Shown here piece by piece: positions 7,980 through 16,333 of a stretch of DNA of 64,000 nucleotides (position 1 is the first letter of the stretch; every line of letters starts with the position of its first letter). The notes beneath the pieces are model-generated. The model was not told the DNA's origin. It did no database searches and worked only from the letters and a program-made list of their open reading frames with translations. Source of the stretch: Prevotella scopos JCM 17725 (GTDB lineage Bacteria > Bacteroidota > Bacteroidia > Bacteroidales > Bacteroidaceae); the NCBI RefSeq assembly GCF_018127785.1, contig NZ_CP072390.1, positions 496,001-560,000 on the forward strand, in the 5' to 3' direction. The translations under genes and the position numbers were made by a program.

Positions 7980-8030
7980 ACCTCCGCATCGTGCGGATTT
8001 TCTAAGCTTTGCGGAGGTTTCTGTTTCTTT
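7980..8030 (+). terminator. Terminator-like hairpin related to the CTCCGCA repeat
   Basis: ACCTCCGCA at 7980-7988 pairs with TGCGGAGGT at 8010-8018 and is followed by a pyrimidine-rich T tract. An inner CCGCA/TGCGG stem is an alternative fold. The arms resemble the dispersed GGTGCGGAGG repeat found elsewhere in the window. Confidence 0.6.
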
Positions 8031-8050
8031 TGAATAGTGAATAAACACGC

Positions 8051-8121
8051 TTTGATTAAGCTAATCAAACTGGGTGAATAAAACGAAACAAATGAAAAAC
8101 GTGTTGCTGCAAAGTGCAGCA
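8051..8121. promoter_or_regulatory. Two short palindromes upstream of the HU-like gene
   Basis: TTTGATTA and TAATCAAA face each other around AGC at 8051-8069, and GCTGCA and TGCAGC around AAG at about 8107-8121. They may be operator or leader structures for the HU-like gene. No clear TAnnTTTG box is visible here. Confidence 0.35.
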
Positions 8122-8155
8122 TAAGTAAATAATAACTAATAAAATTTTAAACACA

Positions 8156-8593
8156 ATGAAAATCAAATTGATTGAAAGAAGAAAGCCGGGTACAAAGACT
8201 GGACCGGGTAAGTTTTATGCAAGTCCTGTGAACGTGGGAAAGAAGACCTTGCGAGATGTTGCGCGCGACATTGCGGGGCGTTCTTCGTTGACCCGTGGTG
8301 ACATTGAGAACGTGCTGGCGAACTTTATGGACTGTCTGCCTCATTATCTCCGTGATGGCTTTAGCGTGCAACTGGGAGAGTTTGGCACGATGCGCCTGAC
8401 ACTGTCAAGCGAGGGAGCTGCAACGGAAAAGGCTTTTAAGACCGAGACAATCAAGCCACGTGTAACGTTTACGCCGGGTGTAGAGCTGAAAGCTGCGCTG
8501 CGTGATAACTCGTATGAGACGGTGAAGGAAACTCACCTCGGTGCTAAGCCTGCACCTAAAACAGGGGGCAGCGAGGAGTCTTTGCCAGCCTAA
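8156..8593 (+). CDS. HU family DNA-binding protein (HU-like, Bacteroidetes type)
   Basis: A 145-residue member of the HU-like group common in Bacteroidetes. The N-terminal strand (KIKLIERRKPGT) leads into the HU alpha-helical body (TLRDVARDIAGRSSLTRGDIENVLANF, split here only by position about 38-65). A GFSVQLGEFGTMRLTL segment and the beta-arm region (KPRVTFTPG) follow. The tail after residue 125 is low-complexity and variable. These proteins are thought to bind and bend DNA. It sits alone between two hairpins, with its own terminator at 8633, near the lipoprotein with the candidate variable region; any functional link is unproven. Confidence 0.82.
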   Translation: MKIKLIERRKPGTKTGPGKFYASPVNVGKKTLRDVARDIAGRSSLTRGDIENVLANFMDCLPHYLRDGFSVQLGEFGTMRLTLSSEGAATEKAFKTETIKPRVTFTPGVELKAALRDNSYETVKETHLGAKPAPKTGGSEESLPA

Positions 8594-8632
8594 GGGAGAG
8601 GGCGACAGTTAAGCAAAGATAAAAGAAAAGGA

Positions 8633-8673
8633 GTTTGCGAACAAATCAGGAAAGCGTTCGCAAACTTTTTTTT
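8633..8673 (+). terminator. Strong rho-independent terminator after the HU-like gene
   Basis: GTTTGCGAAC at 8633-8642 and GTTCGCAAAC at 8656-8665 form a perfect 10-bp stem followed by eight T. It lies 40 bases after the stop. Confidence 0.9.
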
Positions 8674-8824
8674 GTTTGGTTGCGAACGCTTTTAGGGTGT
8701 GGAAATGTAGATAAATGGGCGTTAGATATATTCGGTTTTACAGCTGCCAAGAGGGCGTAAATAACAATGATGAGATAGTAGCGGGAATGCTACTAAAGTG
8801 CCTGTTTGACTATCAAAAAACAAT

Positions 8825-8850
8825 AATAAAGGAGGTTTTCCTTTATTTTT
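8825..8850. terminator. Short AT-rich hairpin, possibly bidirectional terminator
   Basis: AATAAAGGA and TCCTTTATT pair around a 5-base loop, with T on the 3' side. It lies just upstream of the susC promoter and may insulate it. Confidence 0.5.
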
Positions 8851-8864
8851 AATAATAAAAACAC

Positions 8865-8894
8865 TTGGTTTTTTTATTTTTTTTCGTACTTTTG
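8865..8894 (+). promoter_or_regulatory. Consensus promoter of the SusC/SusD/peptidase locus
   Basis: TTG at 8865-8867, a 19-base spacer and TACTTTTG at 8887-8894 match the Bacteroidetes consensus. The leader to the SusC start at 9056 would be about 155 bases, long enough for regulation. Confidence 0.75.
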
Positions 8895-9055
8895 CAGCGA
8901 GTATTTAATAGAAGTTTTCTACCTGTGAAGGTAAATTTCTCAATAGTATTAATCATTTTAAAGAAATCTTTTCTCTGAACAATTAATAAAACGAGCGTTT
9001 TCGAGTTTCAAAAGATTGTAATTTCAAGTAACAAAAATCATAAATTTAAATAACG

Positions 9056-12000
9056 ATGCAGAAGATAAAATTCCTCCGACGCATAGTTTGTGTTCTCTTT
9101 TTGAACCTTTTATGCTTTGGTCCATTAAGTCTCCCCATCTCGGCACAAGAGTTGAATGGTGCAAAAGTGACTCTCTCAATGCGCGATGCTACCATAGAGG
9201 ATTTCGCCAATGAGGTTGCAAAGCAGACAGGATTGAATGTAAAGTTTGCTGATGAAGGTGTGAAGGCACTTAAGGGTGTTACTCTTGATGTGCGTGATCA
9301 GTCAGTATCAAGTTTGTTACTGAACTTGGCAAACCAGTTCCCACTCTCTTATACCGTCGAGGGCAATACCTTGACACTTGCAAAGAAAGAAATAGCACAG
9401 CGCAAGGGTGGCGTTCGTGGTCAGGTTACTGATAATAATGGTGACCCTATCATCGGAGCTGTCATCCGTGTGGATGGCGTGAATGGTGGATATGTGACCG
9501 ATATTAATGGTGAATATGAAATTCAGACTGACCTTAAAGAGGTGCACATGAATGTATCATATATTGGTTATAAAACTGTTACAAAGACTGTAAAGAATGG
9601 TGCAACAGCTAATATCACGCTGCATGAAGACTCTAAGGAGATGCAGGAAGTGGTTGTGACGGGTTATCAGACCAAGAACAAGAACTCGTTTACGGGTTCT
9701 CAGGTGGCTGTAAGTCGTGACCAATTGATGAACGTCGGTACGAAGAATGTTTTGCAGAGTATTGCAAGTTTCGTTCCTGGTATGGTCATTGCTGATGATA
9801 ACCTCAAAGGTTCTGACCCTAATAAGGTGGCAGAACTCAATATCCGCGGTCGTGCAACCTTCGAAGGACAAGCGAATACACCTGTCTATGTTGTAGATGG
9901 TGCGCAGGTTTCTGCTGAGTATGTTGCCGATATGGACATGAATGATATCGAGACAGTTACCGTATTGAAGGATGCTTCTGCATCTGCTCTTTATGGTGCA
10001 AAGGCCTCTGCTGGTGTTATTGTTATTACAACAAAGACCTTGAAGGGTGGTAAGTTGAAGTTGAACTATAGCGGAACAGTTCGTTTGTCAACACCTGACC
10101 TCTCCGATTATAACTTGCTGAACGCACGTCAAAAATTGGAGTATGAGCGTCTTGCTGGTTTGTTTACAGATACAAGTCCTTCAACACAATACACACTGGA
10201 CAAAGATTATGCACGTATATATAATGATATTCAGAGAGGTGTAGAAACTGACTGGCTGTCTAAGCCACTGCGTAATGCCATCTCTCAGTCACACAGTTTG
10301 AGCGTTGATGGTGGTGATGACCGTGCAAAGTATAACCTCGGTATTCGTTATGGTAAGGATGCTGGTGTTATGAAGGGTTCTGATCGTACTCGTCTTTCAA
10401 CCAATTTCCGCCTCTCTTACAATATTGCAGGTAAGTTCTTCGTGTCAAACAGTTCGACACTCTCATCTGTAACGAGCAACGTGTCACCATATGGTGATTT
10501 TTCAGATTGGGTGAAGATGAATCCTTATGAGAATCCATACAATACTGATGGAGTGTTGCGTTCTTCACTCTATCATGACTTGGCGAACCCATTGTATGAT
10601 GCTTCGCTGGGTAGTTATAGTAAGACAAATAACTTTGACTTCCTCAATACGACCAATATTCAGTTGTGGTTTGGTGAGAAGATACGTTTGGATGGGGACT
10701 TTACGGTTGATCGTAGCAAGCAGGATAGACGTTCTTTCACATCTCCTTTTGCTTACAGTGAGATTCGTAATAAGTCTGCTGATCAGCGTGGTTCATTGTC
10801 AGATAACTGGGTAAATACCACAACATTGCAGGGTAAAGCAATGTTATCATACAATAACTACTTCTTTAAGAAGCTCTTCCTTACTGCAATGGGAGGTGGA
10901 AGTATAGAGTCAACGTCATCAGATGCAGCTACTTATACTTCAATAGGTTTCTATTCTGATAAGCTCGGACACCCATCTTTCGCTACAGCATACGCTGCAA
11001 CGCGTCCAAGTGGTTCTGATACGCAGACAAGAGGTGTAGGTTTCTTTGTTAATGCCAATACAATTTGGGATAACAAGTACTTCCTCGACCTTATCTATCG
11101 TTATGAGGGTTCATCTCGTTTCGGTAAGAATCAGCGCTTTGCTCCATTCTGGAGTGTCGGTGGTGGATGGAATATTCATAACGAGAAGTTTATGAAGGGC
11201 TCACCAGTTTCGCTTTTGAAGCTTCGTGCCAGTGTTGGTTACTTAGGTAATATCAACTTTAACCCATATCAGGCATTAACTACCTATAGCTATAACAGTT
11301 CTTACTTCTATGGTAAGGGTACTGGTGCTACGCCAATTACAATTGGTAACCCAGACTTGAAATGGGAGCGTACGTTGAGCACTAACATCGGTGTTGACTT
11401 CACTGCTTTCCGTGGTCGTGTAGATCTCTCGGCTGATTATTATATCAAGAATACTGATAATCTGCTCTTGGATATTACCAAGGCTCCATCAGTAGGTGTG
11501 ACAACTTCACGTGAGAACATTGGTGAGGTACAGAACTCAGGTTTTGAACTTCGTCTGCGTACCTTCCCAATTCAAAATAAGGATTGGCAGTGGTCACTTG
11601 GTCTTACCTACGCTTATAACAAGAATAAGATTAAGAAGATCAGTAATTCTCTGCGTGAACAAAACGAGAAGAACAAGGCCGATAATGGTGTTGCACCACT
11701 TCCTATCTATGAAGAAGGTCAGTCTTTGACAGCCTTGAAGGTTGTTCCTTCTGCTGGTATTGACCCAGTAACAGGTCAGGAAATATTCATTAAGCGTGAT
11801 GGTACATATACTTTCGTTTATGACTCAAATGATAAGGTAATCTTCGGAGATACGAATCCTTTAGGTACGGGTTCTATCACTTCATACCTTACTTATAAGC
11901 GATTTGCGTTGAGTTGTTCGTTCTTGTACTCTTTCGGAGGTTCAGTCTATAATGAGACTTTGGCAACAAAGGTAGAGGGAGCTAACCCTAAGTACAATGC

Positions 12001-12307
12001 TGATGAGCGTGTATTGAATGACAGATGGAAGACGCCTGGAACTGTAGCAAAGTATAAGCGTATCGACGATACAACTACTCCATATCAGACATCACGTTTC
12101 GTTGAGAAGAACAACTTCCTGCGTATGAGCAGTCTTTCGCTCTCTTATGAGGTTCCTACAACCTTTATCCAGAAGTATGGACTGAAGCGTATGTTCTTGG
12201 AACTTCTTACCAATGACCTCTTCTACCTGTCAACAGCGAAGAGAGAGCGTGGTCTGAACTACCCATACGACAGAAGCTTTGAATTCTCATTACGATTCTC
12301 ACTCTAA
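9056..12307 (+). CDS. SusC/RagA-type TonB-linked outer membrane protein with STN domain
   Basis: A 1083-residue outer-membrane transporter. In order it has a signal peptide (to about residue 31), an STN domain (about 35-105), a carboxypeptidase-regulatory-like beta domain (from GQVTDNNGDPIIGAV, about 118-205), the TonB plug (VVVTGYQTKNKNSF, then YVVDGAQVSAEYV and LKDASASALYG) and a long beta-barrel. The STN domain often couples such receptors to FecR-type anti-sigma signalling, but no sigma/anti-sigma pair lies in this window. With SusD it takes up large substrates in a TonB-dependent way. The downstream peptidases suggest peptides or protein-derived ligands rather than glycans, which is an inference. 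Confidence 0.93.
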   Translation: MQKIKFLRRIVCVLFLNLLCFGPLSLPISAQELNGAKVTLSMRDATIEDFANEVAKQTGLNVKFADEGVKALKGVTLDVRDQSVSSLLLNLANQFPLSYTVEGNTLTLAKKEIAQRKGGVRGQVTDNNGDPIIGAVIRVDGVNGGYVTDINGEYEIQTDLKEVHMNVSYIGYKTVTKTVKNGATANITLHEDSKEMQEVVVTGYQTKNKNSFTGSQVAVSRDQLMNVGTKNVLQSIASFVPGMVIADDNLKGSDPNKVAELNIRGRATFEGQANTPVYVVDGAQVSAEYVADMDMNDIETVTVLKDASASALYGAKASAGVIVITTKTLKGGKLKLNYSGTVRLSTPDLSDYNLLNARQKLEYERLAGLFTDTSPSTQYTLDKDYARIYNDIQRGVETDWLSKPLRNAISQSHSLSVDGGDDRAKYNLGIRYGKDAGVMKGSDRTRLSTNFRLSYNIAGKFFVSNSSTLSSVTSNVSPYGDFSDWVKMNPYENPYNTDGVLRSSLYHDLANPLYDASLGSYSKTNNFDFLNTTNIQLWFGEKIRLDGDFTVDRSKQDRRSFTSPFAYSEIRNKSADQRGSLSDNWVNTTTLQGKAMLSYNNYFFKKLFLTAMGGGSIESTSSDAATYTSIGFYSDKLGHPSFATAYAATRPSGSDTQTRGVGFFVNANTIWDNKYFLDLIYRYEGSSRFGKNQRFAPFWSVGGGWNIHNEKFMKGSPVSLLKLRASVGYLGNINFNPYQALTTYSYNSSYFYGKGTGATPITIGNPDLKWERTLSTNIGVDFTAFRGRVDLSADYYIKNTDNLLLDITKAPSVGVTTSRENIGEVQNSGFELRLRTFPIQNKDWQWSLGLTYAYNKNKIKKISNSLREQNEKNKADNGVAPLPIYEEGQSLTALKVVPSAGIDPVTGQEIFIKRDGTYTFVYDSNDKVIFGDTNPLGTGSITSYLTYKRFALSCSFLYSFGGSVYNETLATKVEGANPKYNADERVLNDRWKTPGTVAKYKRIDDTTTPYQTSRFVEKNNFLRMSSLSLSYEVPTTFIQKYGLKRMFLELLTNDLFYLSTAKRERGLNYPYDRSFEFSLRFSL

Positions 12308-12325
12308 AACTAAATTAGGATAACA

Positions 12326-13783
12326 ATGAAGAAGATAACAAAATATATAGGACTATCCATGGTGTTTGCTTTGCTTACATCATGTAGCGACTTCTTGGAT
12401 GTGCAGTCAAAAGGACAGCTTACAGATGACGAGATGTTCACTGACCTTACTGGTTATGAGGATGCTATGTTTGGTATCTACGGTAAGTTAGCTTCATCCA
12501 ATCTCTATGGTAGTAACCTTTCATGGGGTATGGTGGATGAGTTAGGTCAGCAGTTCGGTTATGACAACACGCAAGATGTTAGTTATTATCTGAACCGCTA
12601 CCAATATACTAACCAGCAAGCACGCAACATCGTGGATGCTGTTTGGAGCAATATGTATAACAATATCTCTAATGTCAACAATGTGTTGAGGCACATTAAT
12701 GATATTAGTACAGGTGCACAAGAGCGTAAGATGATTCATGGTGAAGCCTTGGGTCTGCGTGGCTTTATGCATTTCGACCTCGCTCGCCTCTACTGTACAG
12801 ACTATACACGCAGTGATGCAAGCACTCTTGGTCTGCCATACGCAACAGAGTTCAATTTGAAGAACCGCCCTCGTTACACCTTGCAGGCAACGTTCGACCT
12901 TATTCTTAAGGACTTGAATCAGGCTGACTCATTGTTGACAGATGACAATGATGTTACTTACGATAATACTTTCGTACGTGATTATAGTAAGGGACGTGTG
13001 ATACTTTTCAATAAGTATGCAGTAAAGGCTACCAAAGCTCGTGTCTATTATGCTATGGGTAAATATACAGAAGCAGCAAAGTATGCTCGTGAAGTTATCA
13101 ATGCTACACAGAACTTTAAGTTGAATACAAGTACTTCACTTGACTCTGTGATGCGTTTCCCTGCAAGTAAGGAGATGATTTTCGGTGTTTATGCTGCCGA
13201 CCGTTCAATGGCAATTCGTACAGCGTTCCTGCGCTCTACAGGTTACGGCTCTTTTGTTGAGGGTCGTCGTGATACACGTAGTCTCTATGAGACTGATCTC
13301 TTTACAGCACTTAGCTCTGACCTTCGTTTCACCTCTTTCTTTAGAGAGAATACGTCAGGTTCAACCTCATCTTTCAGCTTTATCCGTTTGATTCAGAATG
13401 ATGCTGAGGCTACAAGAGGTGTATTGAAAGGATTTGTATTAATTAGTCTGCCGGAGATGTATTATATTTTGAGCGAAAGTCTTTATGATACAAATCAGAC
13501 AGAGGCAATCAATCTGCTCAATCAGGTAAGAAAGAGTAGGGGATTGGGTGATGTAGATGCGGCTAAGGTAGCTACGCGTACACTCTTCGAGCAGGAGATG
13601 ATGCGTGAGCGTATGCGTGAGTTCCCTGGTATGGGACAAACCTTCTATGCGTTGAAGCACTATAACCGTAGTTTCACTGACTTCAGAAATATCGACACGT
13701 ATCAGCCTTCTGATGCCATCTTCAATCTCCCTTGGCCAGATAGAGAGAATGAGTATGGTGACCAGGCGATACATAACGAATAG
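12326..13783 (+). CDS. SusD/RagB family nutrient-binding outer membrane lipoprotein
   Basis: A 485-residue surface lipoprotein with lipobox LLTSC (Cys20). The next residues SDFLDVQSKGQLTDDEMF are the usual SusD N-terminus, and the internal helical TPR-like repeats include GLRGFMHFDLARLY. It forms the lid of the SusC transporter and binds the substrate. It begins 18 bases after susC and is surely co-transcribed. The length is slightly short of the family norm but complete. The substrate is not readable from sequence. Confidence 0.93.
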   Translation: MKKITKYIGLSMVFALLTSCSDFLDVQSKGQLTDDEMFTDLTGYEDAMFGIYGKLASSNLYGSNLSWGMVDELGQQFGYDNTQDVSYYLNRYQYTNQQARNIVDAVWSNMYNNISNVNNVLRHINDISTGAQERKMIHGEALGLRGFMHFDLARLYCTDYTRSDASTLGLPYATEFNLKNRPRYTLQATFDLILKDLNQADSLLTDDNDVTYDNTFVRDYSKGRVILFNKYAVKATKARVYYAMGKYTEAAKYAREVINATQNFKLNTSTSLDSVMRFPASKEMIFGVYAADRSMAIRTAFLRSTGYGSFVEGRRDTRSLYETDLFTALSSDLRFTSFFRENTSGSTSSFSFIRLIQNDAEATRGVLKGFVLISLPEMYYILSESLYDTNQTEAINLLNQVRKSRGLGDVDAAKVATRTLFEQEMMRERMREFPGMGQTFYALKHYNRSFTDFRNIDTYQPSDAIFNLPWPDRENEYGDQAIHNE

Positions 13784-14144
13784 TTCATATCAAAGAGTTA
13801 GCATGGTTTAGCACTGCTAAACGAGGTGAGCAAGGCTACTTGTAAGAAGCGTTTAGCATAGCTAAATCACTGACTTGACAGTATAAAAGAAGAGATATAA
13901 ACATAAAAACAAATATTGTAATCCGATAATACGTAAGTAGTATAAGTTCTTTGATGGGCTAACTAATATGCAGCACCATTGGTGTTAGCCCTCCGCACCA
14001 TGCGTGCTGAGCCTCCGCACCACATGTGCGGGTCCTTAGCACATCAGCAAAACATGGGAAAGCGAAGTTGTCACAGTCCTATATAATAAGGAAGAAAAGG
14101 CTAAGCTACATGGAATTTGTTTATCGGACAACACTAAAAAACAA
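13784..14144. repeat. Repeat-filled gap inside the SusCD-peptidase locus
   Basis: Two TTTAGCA-type palindromes occur: GTTTAGCA, C, TGCTAAAC near 13807-13823, and GTTTAGC/GCTAAAT near 13850-13866. At 13971-14042 is a copy of the dispersed repeat made of GCACCATTGGTG, CCTCCGCACCA and CACATGTGCGGG units. No gene and no T-run terminator is seen, so transcription may continue into the next gene. Confidence 0.65.
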
Positions 14145-14858
14145 ATGATTATGTATAAATCAATCACAAACTTCTTCGCTATCGGTGTCATTGCATTGTC
14201 GTTGGCAGCGTGTTCAAACGATGAGTACAAAGGTGAATACTCAAAGGATGGTACTTTCGAAGGAGCAAACCAGGTTTATTTCGACCTCAATAATGCTTCT
14301 GACACATTATATAACTATTCGTTCGGAACACAGCCTACGAGCGTGATGTCAGACACGGTTACTGTAAAAGTTAAACTTGCAGGAGTGAGAAAGTCACAGG
14401 CTCAACATTATAAGGTAGTTGTTGACCCAAGTAGTTCTGCCAAAGCAGGAGTACACTTTGAGGCAATCAATAGTGATCAAGTAATTCCAGCCGATAGTCT
14501 TGCATCAAGTTTTCGTGTAGTTCTTTTGCGTCAGAATCTTAGTGATACTAAGAATGAAAATATTCGTCTTGTTCTGCGTTTGGAAGCATCTGACGACCTT
14601 GGTGTCCGTTTCCCTAATGCACTAAAGAGAACGATTACTTTTGATAATGTGCTTGAAAAGCCATATTGGTGGGACAATCCTACGCTGCAAGCAATGGGTC
14701 TTCCTGCTTATACACCAGCTAAGTATCGTTATCTACTGTCTTTGTATAACTCAGATGCAAGTGAGATTGAGAAGGCAATACGTAATACAAGAAGTTGGAC
14801 ACAGCTTTATAGAAATATTCAGAAGTTGAAGGCTTACTTTGCAGCCAACCCAGAATAA
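14145..14858 (+). CDS. DUF4843-type lipoprotein
   Basis: A lipoprotein of 237 residues from the first ATG, or 235 from the ATG at 14151. The signal peptide ends in LSLAAC with acidic residues after the Cys. The Ig-like middle (AGVHFEAINSDQVIPADS, then RLVLRLEASDDLGV) fits DUF4843, a family that regularly follows susC/susD and precedes PKD-like lipoproteins and metallopeptidases in Bacteroidetes. Its role is unknown, and a surface accessory to the SusCD complex is the likely job. It lies 41 bases before the next gene. Confidence 0.72.
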   Translation: MIMYKSITNFFAIGVIALSLAACSNDEYKGEYSKDGTFEGANQVYFDLNNASDTLYNYSFGTQPTSVMSDTVTVKVKLAGVRKSQAQHYKVVVDPSSSAKAGVHFEAINSDQVIPADSLASSFRVVLLRQNLSDTKNENIRLVLRLEASDDLGVRFPNALKRTITFDNVLEKPYWWDNPTLQAMGLPAYTPAKYRYLLSLYNSDASEIEKAIRNTRSWTQLYRNIQKLKAYFAANPE

Positions 14859-14898
14859 GCACGTTCATTGATATAACGATTAAAATAATTGACGAATT

Positions 14899-16326
14899 AT
14901 GGTAAAGAAATATTTATTTATCTTAGCTGCAACAGCCCTTACCTTCACTTCTTGTATCAAGGATGATTCAACAGAAGGAGGCGATGGTGTGTCTGTAATC
15001 AGTCTGCAGACACCTCTGAATAGCAGTTATACACTTAATCAGGGTGATACTTTGAAAATCAACCCAGCGGTGTTGCAAAGCAATGGAAAGCAGAAACTCA
15101 CCTACGAATGGGAGATAAATCATAAGTTGGTCTCAAGTGATTCTGCACTTGTTTATCCTATTCAGAATTCAGGAAGCTACACTGGACGTCTTCGTTTGAG
15201 CAATGGTCAGAATATTCAGATCTATGAGTTCAATGTGAACGTTGAGTATGCTTATACAAAGGGTGTTTATCTCTTGGCTGAAAATAATAGTAAGTCAATC
15301 CTTTCATATGTACCTACAGAGGATGTAAACAAGAGTTTCCACCTTGATGTGTTGGCTCCTAACAATCCTAACATTAACTTTGGTACACCTTGCTCAATGG
15401 CATGGAACAAGACTATTGGTGGTCAGGCAAACAATGTTCTGATTATTGCAGCAGGTAATCCATCAACACTTTACCAGCTTGATGGTTATGAAATGTTGTC
15501 ACTTTTCCAGACTCCTGTCGGCGAGAAGGTGATACAGGTGGAGGCAAACTCTGATCCAGGTGCACCAAAGGCAATGGCTATCACTAAGAATAACTTGTAT
15601 TCATTGGGTCTGAACACAACCAACTTGATTTCACAGACTTCACGTTTCACAAGTTCTACAGGTGGTTCAGTTACATTTGCAAACCGCATGACTCCATGGT
15701 GGAGAGACGACCTCTTCTATGCACATGGCGATGCTTACTTTGACAATGCACATGGTTCTCTGTTGGCAATGGCTATTGAGAATACATCTGTTTCTGCAGA
15801 AATCTTGAAGGGAACCTTTACTGGTGATACGTTAGTAGGTATGGGTAGTGTTAACAAACAGCGTAACCTTGCACTGATTACCAATCAGGCAAGTACGGGA
15901 ACATTCTACTTTACGTATATCTTCCCAGGCTATTACTCTTCAACAGCAGATAAGAGAATTGCAGCCAACGTACTTTATCGTGTTGCAATGCCTTCTACCT
16001 CTGGTATCGCTAATAGGTCTGTAGTACGCTCGGCTCGTAGCAAGAACATTGTTTATTACACTAATGGCAATGCTGTCTATGCACATAACGTACTTGCCAA
16101 TAGCAACTTCCCGACTGCAGCACTGTTCACTGTAGGTAGCAGTTCTGAGAAGATTGTAGATATGGTGTTCTCAGATGATGATAATCTCATCTATGTTGCA
16201 ACCAATGATACATCGGCATCTATGCCAGGTAGTCTATACTGTTATGACACGCAGACAAATGCTCTACGTTGGTCAAAACAGCACATTACGGGACGTATTG
16301 TGAAGGCATTATTCAGAAATAAATAA
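14899..16326 (+). CDS. PKD-like family lipoprotein
   Basis: A 475-residue lipoprotein with lipobox LTFTSC (Cys19), then an Ig/PKD-like domain (about 45-110, including LTYEWEINHKLVSSD) and a long repetitive region with YYTNGNAVYAHN and NLIYVATND segments that looks like a beta-propeller. It matches the PKD-like proteins found beside DUF4843 and DUF5117-type peptidases. A surface-exposed binding or accessory function is likely. It ends 8 bases before the peptidase-like gene, so the genes form one operon. Confidence 0.75.
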   Translation: MVKKYLFILAATALTFTSCIKDDSTEGGDGVSVISLQTPLNSSYTLNQGDTLKINPAVLQSNGKQKLTYEWEINHKLVSSDSALVYPIQNSGSYTGRLRLSNGQNIQIYEFNVNVEYAYTKGVYLLAENNSKSILSYVPTEDVNKSFHLDVLAPNNPNINFGTPCSMAWNKTIGGQANNVLIIAAGNPSTLYQLDGYEMLSLFQTPVGEKVIQVEANSDPGAPKAMAITKNNLYSLGLNTTNLISQTSRFTSSTGGSVTFANRMTPWWRDDLFYAHGDAYFDNAHGSLLAMAIENTSVSAEILKGTFTGDTLVGMGSVNKQRNLALITNQASTGTFYFTYIFPGYYSSTADKRIAANVLYRVAMPSTSGIANRSVVRSARSKNIVYYTNGNAVYAHNVLANSNFPTAALFTVGSSSEKIVDMVFSDDDNLIYVATNDTSASMPGSLYCYDTQTNALRWSKQHITGRIVKALFRNK

Positions 16327-16333
16327 CATACAA

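Noticed and set aside
7774..8155. Template repeat of a retroelement downstream of the lipoprotein
   Set aside because: No near-copy of the variable-region sequence is present; the repeats here are a different palindrome.
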